Assembly: GCA_021158465.1 (NCBI GenBank)
Contig: JAGGUN010000019.1
Location: 88,481-152,480 of the forward strand
Source: a bacterium
GTDB taxonomy: Bacteria; UBP14; UBA6098; 4484-93
Direction: 5' to 3'
Length of the DNA stretch: 64,000 nucleotides
The notes under the pieces: model-generated
Seen by the model: only the letters and a program-made list of their open reading frames with translations
The model's database searches: none
Told to the model about the DNA's origin: nothing
Shown: in pieces, positions 27,711 through 34,710 of the stretch
Layout: each line of letters opens with the position of its first letter
How positions within the stretch are numbered: the first letter of the stretch is position 1
Position numbers and translations under genes: made by a program

Positions 27711-27738
27711 TTGAAAAATAGATAATTCTTCTTATTTT
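27711..27738 (+). promoter_or_regulatory. sigma-70-type promoter of nnr
   Basis: TTGAAA (27711-27716), 16-base spacer, TATTTT (27733-27738). The transcript would start near 27745 and include the AGGAGGGAG ribosome site before the ATG at 27767. Divergent from the GH3 promoter. Confidence 0.5.
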
Positions 27739-27766
27739 AGGGTTTCCAGCATTAGGAGGGAGAGAT

Positions 27767-29314
27767 ATGGAGATAGTAACCAATAGCATAATGAGAGCAC
27801 TCGATAGAAAAGCAATAGATGAAATAGGTATCCCTGGTGAGCAGTTGATGGAAGAAGCAGGTAAGGGTGTTGCCGATGTAGCAGATATGTTTCTCAAAGA
27901 GATAGGTGGTAAGAAGGTCGCCATCTTCTGCGGAAAAGGGAACAACGGTGGAGATGGGTTCGTTGCAGCGAGGCATCTTGGAGGGAAGGGGTATTCCGTT
28001 GATGTCTTCCTGGTTGCCAGGATGGACGAACTTAAAGGGGATGCAAGGCTGAACCTTGAAAGGGCAGTAAAGCTTGGAATACCGGTCCATGAGATAGATA
28101 CCCCCCCTGTTAAGCTGGATTTTGAGATGATAATAGACGCTATGTTCGGTACGGGGTTTAAGGGTAAGGTAAAAAACCCTTACCGGAATATAATCGACAA
28201 GATAAACAATGCAAATATACCCGTTGTTTCTGTGGATATACCATCGGGTATCGACGGCGACACAGGGCAGGACGGAGGGACAAGCGTTTACGCCGATGCC
28301 ACTGTGACATTTGCCTATCCCAAGCTGGGGCATATCTTCTACCCGGGAAGAGAAAGGACTGGCGAGCTTTATACTGTTGATATTGGAATCCCGCCAGAGC
28401 TTATTGAGGAGACCTCGCCCCGCTTCTTCGTCGACGAACCAGAGGAGGTAGCATGTCTTTTGCCTCGACGCTTCCCTGATATGCACAAGGGGGATGCGGG
28501 GAAGGTGCTTATTGTTGCTGGCTCAAAAGGTATGACGGGAGCGGCACATCTCTCTGCTATATCCTGTCTTCGTTCAGGTGCGGGGCTTGCTTATCTTGCT
28601 GTGCCGGAAGGGCTTGCTCCTGTGCTTGAAATGAAGGCGACGGAGGCTGTTAAGGTGTATCTGCCGAATATCAAAAATAAATTCACTATCTCGCTCCGCT
28701 CCCTCGGCGTGATATATGAATATCTCTCCTCTGTTGATGCCCTCATCATCGGACCTGGTCTCGGCAGGCACCATGAGACACGGGAGGTTGTGCTTCGCGT
28801 CGCGGAAAGGACAACAATACCAACATTATTCGATGCCGATGCACTATTTGCGCTGGCAAAAGAGAGAGGAATCTGGGAGAAGATCAAAGCTCCATACATT
28901 ATAACCCCTCATTCGGGTGAGTTTGCACGGATCATTGATGTTCCAGTTGAGAAGGTATCTGCCAATCGACTAAGATCTGCACTCGAGTATAAAGATATGT
29001 TCGCTGGTGGTGTTCTACTTCTCAAGGGTAATCCAACAATAATCGCTCAAGGGGACAAGGTTTATCTCAATCCAACCGGCAACGATGGTATGGCTACTGC
29101 CGGAAGCGGAGATGTTCTATCGGGGCTTATTGGGGGATTTCTTGCTCAAGGGTGTTCACCACTTGATTCTGCCCGACTTGGGGCCTACATTCACGGGCTG
29201 GCAGGTGATATCGCCGCTGAGCGGTTAACCGCCCGCGCGATGATTGCAGGAGATATTGTGCTCGCCATATCGGATGCCTTCGCCAAGATTGAAGAGCTGG
29301 CATCAGAGGGATAA
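27767..29314 (+). CDS. nnr: bifunctional NAD(P)H-hydrate repair enzyme (epimerase + ADP-dependent dehydratase)
   Basis: 515 residues. The N-terminal epimerase domain (YjeF_N, ~1-215) has DRKAIDEIGIPGEQLMEEAG, FCGKGNNGGDGFVAARHL and VDIPSGIDGDTG. The C-terminal dehydratase domain (YjeF_C/CARKD, ~225-515) has HKGDAGKVLIVAGSKGMTGA, IIGPGLGRHHETRE, ITPHSGEFARI, LLLKGNPTII and the nucleotide-loop NDGMATAGSGDVLSGLIGG. It epimerises and dehydrates damaged NAD(P)H hydrates back to NAD(P)H in the cytoplasm. It has its own promoter and the ribosome site AGGAGGG. Confidence 0.97.
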   Translation: MEIVTNSIMRALDRKAIDEIGIPGEQLMEEAGKGVADVADMFLKEIGGKKVAIFCGKGNNGGDGFVAARHLGGKGYSVDVFLVARMDELKGDARLNLERAVKLGIPVHEIDTPPVKLDFEMIIDAMFGTGFKGKVKNPYRNIIDKINNANIPVVSVDIPSGIDGDTGQDGGTSVYADATVTFAYPKLGHIFYPGRERTGELYTVDIGIPPELIEETSPRFFVDEPEEVACLLPRRFPDMHKGDAGKVLIVAGSKGMTGAAHLSAISCLRSGAGLAYLAVPEGLAPVLEMKATEAVKVYLPNIKNKFTISLRSLGVIYEYLSSVDALIIGPGLGRHHETREVVLRVAERTTIPTLFDADALFALAKERGIWEKIKAPYIITPHSGEFARIIDVPVEKVSANRLRSALEYKDMFAGGVLLLKGNPTIIAQGDKVYLNPTGNDGMATAGSGDVLSGLIGGFLAQGCSPLDSARLGAYIHGLAGDIAAERLTARAMIAGDIVLAISDAFAKIEELASEG

Positions 29315-29444
29315 GCAAGTGATATAGCAGAGTTACTGCATTCACAAAGGTTTGAAGGCTTATGAACTTGCTCATCTTGCTCAATCTTCAGCTGGTTATA
29401 TTACTGATAGTGAATAGGCAAAAACTCGACATTTCCTTTTTCGG

Positions 29445-29472
29445 TTGCTAATCGACTATTTTTGAATATATA
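29445..29472 (+). promoter_or_regulatory. promoter of tRNA-Arg
   Basis: TTGCTA, 16-base spacer, TATATA. The predicted start near 29479 is a few bases before the tRNA 5' end. The 164-base stretch from 29315 to here holds only this promoter and a doubtful 29-codon frame. Confidence 0.45.
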
Positions 29473-29478
29473 TAAACT

Positions 29479-32157
29479 ATGTGCGGCAGTGGCTCAATGG
29501 ATAGAGCGGCAGATTCCGGATCTGCAGGTTGGAGGTTCAAGTCCTCTCTGCCGCACATCCTTCCCCTTGTTGTTCTCCTTTTCTCTTGCTTTACGGTCTA
29601 TGCCGGCAAACCTGAACCGGGCAAGATCGGTGTCATAGCGTACATCCTACCAAGACCGGACTATGACTCGCTTCAGGGGCAAACCCCATCCCGGATAATA
29701 TCGCATCTTAAGCAACTTGCTTCATCCTCGCAGGCGCAGGTCATCAGCTTCCTCCAGCAAAGAAGTGAAGAGGTTGACACCTTTATCTCCTTATGGACGA
29801 TAAATGCAATATACATTATGACCACACAGGATGTCGTCAGTGCGCTTGCCGAGAGAGAAGATATAGAGAAGATTGTGCCCGACCGTGAGCGGAGGCTTGG
29901 TGAGCCTATCTTGTCTGATGCGAAGGATGCCTGGGACAATATCGGTGCAATCCGGGCTGACGAGGTTCACTCGGAGCTCGGCATCGATGGCACGGGTGTT
30001 ATAATCGGCAGTATGGATTCTGGCGTCGACGGCTTTCATCCGGATCTTGAGGGGAATTTTCTTGGTAATGTCGAGCCTGGAAGGGTTGCTTGGTTTGACC
30101 CGACAGATGAGTACCCGCTCTATCCACAGGACGGACACGGACACGGGACGCATACGATGGGGACGGTCTGTGGACAGGGTGGAACAGGTGTTGCTCCAGG
30201 CGCACTCTGGATGGCGGTGAAGATATTCAGGGACAACTCGACATCGAGGGACTTTATCATACATTCTGGCTTCCAGTTCATCGCTGACCCGGATGACAAC
30301 GCCTATACGGATGATTTCCCGAGGCTTGTTAATAACTCTTGGGGCGAGCTCTTCTGCCGTGAAGGGATGCTATACTACGATGATGTCAGATTGTGGCGGC
30401 TCCTGGGTATAATACCCGTTTTTGCCATTGGGAATGATGGACCGGAGGCATCCTCGACAACTCCTCCAGGGAACTACCCGAATGTCATATCAACAGGAGC
30501 AACGGACGCTTCGAACAACATCGCATATTTCTCAAGCCGTGGACCTGCGCCTTCAGGCTCCCCATGGTTCGGAGCAACAAAACCGGACTTCTCAGCGCCG
30601 GGTGTTGGCATTCTATCAACTGAGGCTGGGACAGGTGGCTACACTCTGATGAGCGGAACGAGCATGGCATCCCCGCATATAGCGGGCACCATCGCACTTA
30701 TGCTTTCTGCCAACCCGACACTCGATTACGATGATGTCTACCGTATCCTGTCGGAAACCTCAGTGGACATAGCCGATCCAGGAATGGATAATATCTCTGG
30801 CTATGGTCTGGTCGATGCGTACCGGGCGGTTCAACTTGCTATAGAAATGCGAGCACCGAGAATATACCATACTCCAATCACTGACAGAGAATCCGCCAAT
30901 GTGACATTTGTGGCAACAGTTGTTTCACCAACATCGCCTCTGGATACATCGTCGGTTGCGCTTATTCTGACATTTAGCGGGATACCAGACACCATCCCGT
31001 TCATACCCTCAGGTGATTCGTTTTTCTGTGAGGTTTCGTTTCCTGGCGAGGGGGATGTCCAGTATTTTATACAGGCAGCAGACTCATTGGGTAGATTGGG
31101 TTGCCTCCCAAAATCTGCTCCTGATTCTGTCTTTTCGTTTCACATTGGAAGAGACTCAATCCCTCCTATCATAGAGTTCACGCCTATAGACTCCGTGCTA
31201 TCCTATCTCATGTTTCCGCAGGACATCTCGGTTGAGGTAAGCGACAACGGGGAGATAGATAGTGTCTGGATTGAGCTGACAGATGAAGCGGGAACGAGAA
31301 GTATCCCTCTCGAGTACGACCCACTGTGGGGGGTATATTCTGGAGAGATTGATTTAGAGCCGATTGGTGAGTTTTTCTACAGGATTGTAGCTATGGACAG
31401 AGCCTCAAATCTGTCCAGCTATCCACCAGATTGGGACAGTCTCCGCGTTGAGGTAGTTGACGATGGCACAATTGATCTTCTGTGGAGCACAGTAACGGAG
31501 ATACCCGATTTTATTCCACCGTATTATGATCAGGAGACATGGAGCGTATTGGAGGTTCCCTGGCACTGTCGGGTCGAGTCAGTAAAAACGAGGGTTCATC
31601 TTACTTATCCGAGGATGAGGAATATTGTGGCTGTACTCTACTCACCATCCGGCACAGAGGTATATCTCCACAACAGGGCATCACTTACCGACAGTGTGAA
31701 CATCTGGTATCCGGACGACAGGAGCGAGGATGGTCCGGGCTCTCTTTCAGATTTTACTTACGAGGATGCAGCGGGTGTATGGTATCTATATGTCGCAGAT
31801 AGAAACGAGATGTATCATGGCTACTATGGGACGCTTTTTGAGTGGGAGCTTATGCTGTTCTGCTCATCTATTGCAGAGGTGGAAGAAAAAAGTGCTCTGC
31901 CTGGGAGGTTTAAGCTTTCCGCCTATCCGAACCCGTTCAATTCGACAACCAAAATTTTATACAGCATACCTGAAACCGAGAAGAAGGCGGTTATTGAAAT
32001 TTACAACATATTGGGAGAAAAGGTAGATAGCTTCTGCGCTGAACCAGGGCTGCACACCATCCTCTGGGATACAAAGAAACTTCCATCGGGAGTCTACCTC
32101 TGCCTGCTGAAGGGGAAGACTACCTCCGCATCTTTGAAGCTCTCACTTTTGAGGTGA
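29479..32157 (+). CDS. subtilisin-like serine protease with T9SS sorting tail; start overlaps tRNA-Arg
   Basis: Up to 892 residues from the ATG at 29479. The S8 catalytic triad is Asp ~180 (GSMDSGVDGFHPDL), His ~222 (GHGHGTHTMGT) and Ser ~395 (MSGTSMASPHIAG), with oxyanion Asn in NNSWG. Ig-like repeats (~460-670), a P-domain-like segment (~690-800) and a Por type A tail (SAYPNPFNSTTKILYS ... YNILGEKVD ... LPSGVYLCLL) follow. The export signal (ILPLVVLLFSCFTVYA) starts right after the tRNA. There is no in-frame ATG, GTG or TTG between the tRNA and the mature enzyme. The possible starts are ATG 29479, four bases before the tRNA, and ATG 29497, inside it. The start is therefore uncertain; the protease itself is not. 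Confidence 0.9.
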   Translation: MCGSGSMDRAADSGSAGWRFKSSLPHILPLVVLLFSCFTVYAGKPEPGKIGVIAYILPRPDYDSLQGQTPSRIISHLKQLASSSQAQVISFLQQRSEEVDTFISLWTINAIYIMTTQDVVSALAEREDIEKIVPDRERRLGEPILSDAKDAWDNIGAIRADEVHSELGIDGTGVIIGSMDSGVDGFHPDLEGNFLGNVEPGRVAWFDPTDEYPLYPQDGHGHGTHTMGTVCGQGGTGVAPGALWMAVKIFRDNSTSRDFIIHSGFQFIADPDDNAYTDDFPRLVNNSWGELFCREGMLYYDDVRLWRLLGIIPVFAIGNDGPEASSTTPPGNYPNVISTGATDASNNIAYFSSRGPAPSGSPWFGATKPDFSAPGVGILSTEAGTGGYTLMSGTSMASPHIAGTIALMLSANPTLDYDDVYRILSETSVDIADPGMDNISGYGLVDAYRAVQLAIEMRAPRIYHTPITDRESANVTFVATVVSPTSPLDTSSVALILTFSGIPDTIPFIPSGDSFFCEVSFPGEGDVQYFIQAADSLGRLGCLPKSAPDSVFSFHIGRDSIPPIIEFTPIDSVLSYLMFPQDISVEVSDNGEIDSVWIELTDEAGTRSIPLEYDPLWGVYSGEIDLEPIGEFFYRIVAMDRASNLSSYPPDWDSLRVEVVDDGTIDLLWSTVTEIPDFIPPYYDQETWSVLEVPWHCRVESVKTRVHLTYPRMRNIVAVLYSPSGTEVYLHNRASLTDSVNIWYPDDRSEDGPGSLSDFTYEDAAGVWYLYVADRNEMYHGYYGTLFEWELMLFCSSIAEVEEKSALPGRFKLSAYPNPFNSTTKILYSIPETEKKAVIEIYNILGEKVDSFCAEPGLHTILWDTKKLPSGVYLCLLKGKTTSASLKLSLLR
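29483..29555 (+). tRNA. tRNA-Arg (anticodon CCG)
   Basis: 73 bases fold into a complete cloverleaf. The acceptor stem pairs GCGGCAG with CTGCCGC. The D arm is GCTC-AATGGATA-GAGC. The anticodon arm is GCAGA-TTCCGGA-TCTGC with anticodon CCG, reading CGG codons. The variable loop is AGGTT. The T arm is GGAGG-TTCAAGT-CCTCT with one G-U pair, and the discriminator is A. The 3' CCA is not encoded and must be added by the CCA enzyme. Confidence 0.95.
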
Positions 32158-32422
32158 CCTTCCTTGTTGTATGTTTCGTTTTCCTTGATGGAACACCCTT
32201 CTTTCTTGTTCTGCTCTTCTTTTCTATGCGGTCGTTTATACCGTTCCTGTCTTTATCGATGAAGTAGTCGAATAACCTGATAGAGGAGCTGGGTTTCTTC
32301 TTTTCGACCTTCTCTTGCTCCACTTCCGTTGTATCCCTGTCGCCTTTTTGCTCGCCCGCCGATGCAGAAGCAAATAATAGCACAAGTGTACTCACCACGA
32401 TCGGTATCAGATACCTTCTCAT
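32120..32422 (-). CDS. small exported basic protein with EF-hand/TSP3-like calcium motif
   Basis: 100 residues, signal peptide MRRYLIPIVVSTLVLLFASASA, good ribosome site (GGAGAGGGAG). The mature part is very charged, with one acidic loop FIDKDRNGINDRIE that resembles the DxDxDGxxD loop of dockerin or thrombospondin type 3 repeats, then a Lys/Arg-rich tail. The last 38 bases overlap the 3' end of the convergent subtilase gene. One base separates it from the upstream Cys/Trp-rich gene, so it is the last gene of that operon. Function unknown; ionic binding to acidic surface polymers is a guess. Confidence 0.65.
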   Translation of the reverse strand: MRRYLIPIVVSTLVLLFASASAGEQKGDRDTTEVEQEKVEKKKPSSSIRLFDYFIDKDRNGINDRIEKKSRTRKKGVPSRKTKHTTRKVTSKVRASKMRR

Positions 32423-32423
32423 C

Positions 32424-33329
32424 TTATCTCCCTCTCCTTATCAGTTTCACACGGGTTGAACTTCCCCGAGCAGCTGTTGCTCTGAAGGAACCTTTGCTTG
32501 AGTATCCTATCGACGACCTCTTGGTGATAGGACCCTTTGAAGGGTTCTTGCTTTTGATCTTGGTGGATTTGACCTCTTTATCATCCTTCCTCAGAAAAAA
32601 CAAATTCTGTCTTCCCTTTTCAGGAATTTTTTTCTCCTTGGAACGCTCCGTCAGGGATTTCTTATTTCTCTCCAAGCCGATTGGTGAGTTTTTTCTCCTT
32701 CTCAGTGTTGTCGAGTTATCCTTTTTATGTTTCTTCCTTGTGCTGTTTTCCGTGGAGGTTTTCTCTATTATCTTCGCTACGCTTCCTGTACTTTTGCTCT
32801 TTGGCAGTATCTTTCTACCACCGACGGCACTGGCGACCTGCGTTACAGAGGAAGCAACCCTGCTTCCTGTATATCTTTTGACTTCGGCACTTCTATATTT
32901 CGCTGGTAAAAGCGATGTCGATTCCCCCGGTTCCCTGAACAGCCCTCTTCTCCTCGTTATCCGGTATCCCGAGGTGGTGTAGCTGCCTCGATATCTGACC
33001 GGAGGTGGTTCATAGTAATAAGGGTAATAAGGATAATAATAGGGTGGGGAAGGGGGAGGCAGGTACCAGAGGAGAACTACCGGATGCCAGAAGCATCGGC
33101 AGTGCCAGCAGTAGGTGTCCAACCACCAATGGTCACAGCAAAGATGCCAACAACAGCAATCATCCCACCACCAGTCACAGCAGCAACAACAGCAGTCGTC
33201 AACAACAATGTCCGGTGGATCGGCAATGACCACACGGGAATGTGTTCTAAGCACTGTTTGGCAGCCGGAAAGTATGAGGGCAAAAACTACTACTGCACCG
33301 ACCGCCATTATACCTTTATAATATCTCAT
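32424..33329 (-). CDS. lipoprotein with extreme Cys/Trp/His-rich segment, Tyr/Pro-rich hinge and basic tail
   Basis: 301 residues from ATG after AGGAGGG. Signal peptide with lipobox ALILSGC (Cys23). Residues 44-82 (33084-33200) hold 14 Cys, 8 Trp, 4 His and 7 Asp in 39 positions, including six Cys in a row and three Trp in a row. A Pro/Tyr segment follows (PPPSPPYYYPYYPYYYEPPP, 91-110), then ~190 residues dominated by Lys, Arg and Ser. Synonymous codons are mixed (TGC/TGT), so this is not a simple DNA repeat. The in-frame signal peptide, lipobox and ribosome site argue for a genuine gene. I recognise no family. Metal binding through thiols and imidazoles, or disulfide cross-linking at the outer membrane, is inference. 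Its start overlaps the FN3 lipoprotein gene by 14 bases. Confidence 0.75.
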   Translation of the reverse strand: MRYYKGIMAVGAVVVFALILSGCQTVLRTHSRVVIADPPDIVVDDCCCCCCDWWWDDCCCWHLCCDHWWLDTYCWHCRCFWHPVVLLWYLPPPSPPYYYPYYPYYYEPPPVRYRGSYTTSGYRITRRRGLFREPGESTSLLPAKYRSAEVKRYTGSRVASSVTQVASAVGGRKILPKSKSTGSVAKIIEKTSTENSTRKKHKKDNSTTLRRRKNSPIGLERNKKSLTERSKEKKIPEKGRQNLFFLRKDDKEVKSTKIKSKNPSKGPITKRSSIGYSSKGSFRATAARGSSTRVKLIRRGR

Positions 33330-34128
33330 TTTTGCCCTCCTTGTTATAAAGCTTTATCCTTTTATTTGTCCTTTCCCTCAGCTCCGGGTTGCCGGTGTCC
33401 GTCTGATAAGCCCACTCGAACTGAACATAATCCGGGGTAACTTCTATTATCCATATCTTGGCAAAATGGTTGTCGCAGGTCCAGATAACATATCCCCAGC
33501 CAGGGTGTATCTCAACCGTTGCCCCAGGTATATACCCATCTTCCGGTGCGTAGTCTATATCCTCGAACGAATATATCTGCCCGTAAACGAGAATATCCGT
33601 CATAGAGTTTGCACCGGAGAGCCAGTACATACCGTCGTAGTTGAAATATATATCAGCAGAGGGGTAATCCCACGGGACGAGCGAATACTCGGAGAAATCA
33701 TACCCCGAATCATCCGGATAACGGTCCGCATCCCAGAGGATCGCAAAACCTTCGGGTCTCGGCGTGTCGAACACGAGGTCATCCGAGAGCTCCGATTCCA
33801 CCCCAGACCACGAGACAGAAGAGACTGCATAATAGTATGTCTTACCGTTTTCGGCAGAGAAATCAATAAAGTAGCTCGACAAGGTCTCACCGATAAGATA
33901 GTAATATCCCGTCTCACTGTACCCGCGATAAACCCGGTAGCTCCAGGCTCCACAGGGGGTCCAGTAAAGATAGACCCGGTTGTCACCCGTCACCGAGTGC
34001 ACATTCGTTGGAACAGGGGGAGGATAATCTCTACGAGCATGATAACAATAATCATCATAAACAACCACATCACACCCGAAGAATGCAAGGAGCGAGAGAA
34101 GAACATCTATGATGACTACCCTCTTCAT
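33316..34128 (-). CDS. lipoprotein with fibronectin type III domain
   Basis: 270 residues, ATG after AGGGGATG. Lipobox LAFFGC. Residues ~40-118 form a fibronectin type III domain (PPVPTNVHSVTGDNRVYLYW ... YRVYRGYSETG ... YYYAVSSVSWSGVESELSD). The C-terminal ~150 residues are an aspartate- and aromatic-rich beta domain ending in a basic stretch; the part HPGWGYVIWTCDNHFAKIWI is typical of FCB FN3 lipoproteins. It is the first gene of the three-gene operon that includes the Cys/Trp-rich lipoprotein, and is read from a well-formed sigma-54 promoter. A surface-exposed binding role is inferred. Confidence 0.8.
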   Translation of the reverse strand: MKRVVIIDVLLSLLAFFGCDVVVYDDYCYHARRDYPPPVPTNVHSVTGDNRVYLYWTPCGAWSYRVYRGYSETGYYYLIGETLSSYFIDFSAENGKTYYYAVSSVSWSGVESELSDDLVFDTPRPEGFAILWDADRYPDDSGYDFSEYSLVPWDYPSADIYFNYDGMYWLSGANSMTDILVYGQIYSFEDIDYAPEDGYIPGATVEIHPGWGYVIWTCDNHFAKIWIIEVTPDYVQFEWAYQTDTGNPELRERTNKRIKLYNKEGKNEIL

Positions 34129-34153
34129 TTTTCATCCCCTCTACAAACTTTGA

Positions 34154-34169
34154 AGCAAATAATATGCCA
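34154..34169 (-). promoter_or_regulatory. sigma-54 (-24/-12) promoter of the FN3 / Cys-Trp-rich lipoprotein operon
   Basis: Minus strand reads TGGCAT-ATTAT-TTGCT, matching the consensus TGGCAC-N5-TTGCW with one change. The invariant GG (34168-34167) and GC (34156-34155) are ten bases apart. Transcription would start near 34143, leaving a 15-base leader that holds exactly the AGGGGATG ribosome site before the ATG at 34128. Confidence 0.75.
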
Positions 34170-34193
34170 TATAAGGCAACTCTTTACGTTTCA

Positions 34194-34292
34194 ATCGGTT
34201 ACGCGAGAAAACGAGGGAAAATATTCCACGAAATTGCACATTTCTCGTGCAATGAGAGCAGCAATTTTGTGCAAAACCGGTTGCGCAAGAAG
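34194..34292. repeat. pair of 17-bp imperfect direct repeats flanking the enhancer sites
   Basis: ATCGGTTACGCGAGAAA (34194-34210) and ACCGGTTGCGCAAGAAG (34276-34292) match at 13 of 17 positions and are 82 bp apart. The second covers the -35 box of the queD promoter. Possible operator pair; the role is unknown. Confidence 0.35.
34233..34274. promoter_or_regulatory. NtrC-like enhancer (upstream activating) sites
   Basis: A perfect dyad TTGCAC-ATTTCTC-GTGCAA (34234-34252, extendable to ATTGCAC/GTGCAAT) has the half-sites and 7-base spacing of the enteric NtrC operator. A second, degenerate copy (GAGCAG-N7-GTGCAA, 34256-34274) lies 22 bp further, two helical turns away. Their centres are about 100 and 122 bp upstream of the predicted sigma-54 start at 34143, a normal enhancer distance. 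The perfect dyad would also form an RNA hairpin, but it lies outside the predicted queD transcript. Confidence 0.55.
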
Positions 34293-34309
34293 ATAATTCG
34301 GATTATATT
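34281..34309 (+). promoter_or_regulatory. sigma-70-type promoter of queDEC
   Basis: TTGCGC (34281-34286), 17-base spacer, TATATT (34304-34309). The transcript would start near 34316, giving a ~30-base leader that ends in AAGGAGGGGGAA. The leader is too short for a preQ1 riboswitch aptamer plus expression platform. Confidence 0.5.
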
Positions 34310-34344
34310 TAAAACGGCAGGATGTAAAAATTAAGGAGGGGGAA

Positions 34345-34710
34345 ATTTATCTTTTAACGGCAAAAGGTGGTTTCTCTGCTGCACATTGGGTAAGAGGGTA
34401 CCCGGGGAAATGCTCTCACCTACACGGACATAACTGGCAGGTTCAGCTAACCGTTAGGGTAGATGAGCTGGATTCACTCGGTATGGGGATCGACTTCTCC
34501 GAGCTAAAGGGCATCCTGAAGGAGATAACCGACCTTTTAGACCACACCTGCTTGAACGAGCTTCCGTTTTTTTCGGAGACGAACCCGACAGCCGAGAACA
34601 TCGCAAGGTTTCTATTCTACGAGGCAAAAAAGAGGCTCCCAAATGGTGTTAAACCCTATGAGCTGAAGCTCTGCGAGAGCGATAACAGCTGGATAACATA
34701 CAGGGAGTAA
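34345..34710 (+). CDS. queD: 6-carboxytetrahydropterin synthase, ATT start codon
   Basis: 121 residues, the same length as E. coli QueD, if translation starts at ATT 34345. The ATT lies five bases after AAGGAGG, and the product begins YLLTAKGGFSAAHWVRG. No ATG, GTG or TTG occurs in frame upstream of 34483, and starting there would delete the zinc site. Key residues are all present: the zinc histidines in FSAAHW and HLHGHNW, the catalytic Cys in GKCSHLHGH, the Asp/His pair in LLDHTCLNE, and the C-terminal Glu in KLCESDNSW. It makes 6-carboxytetrahydropterin from dihydroneopterin triphosphate in queuosine synthesis. Its stop overlaps the queE start as TAATG. Confidence 0.9.
   Translation: MYLLTAKGGFSAAHWVRGYPGKCSHLHGHNWQVQLTVRVDELDSLGMGIDFSELKGILKEITDLLDHTCLNELPFFSETNPTAENIARFLFYEAKKRLPNGVKPYELKLCESDNSWITYRE

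Noticed and set aside
27667-27945. 93-codon N-terminal extension of the GH3 protein
   Set aside because: Low-complexity, antisense to the start of nnr, and upstream of the near-consensus GH3 promoter.
29362-29451. 29-codon hydrophobic frame between nnr and the tRNA
   Set aside because: Only a marginal GAAGG four bases before the ATG and overlap with the tRNA promoter; another frame here reads a plausible-looking but startless peptide. Chance is likely.
33084-34296. Plus-strand open frames opposite the lipoprotein operon
   Set aside because: The minus strand has lipoboxes, ribosome sites and an FN3 domain; the plus-strand frames have none and mirror skewed codon use.
34129-34344. preQ1 riboswitch before queDEC
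   Set aside because: No preQ1-I or preQ1-II consensus is seen, and the predicted transcript start near 34316 leaves only about 30 leader bases. The hairpin at 34233-34253 is better explained as a DNA dyad for an activator.
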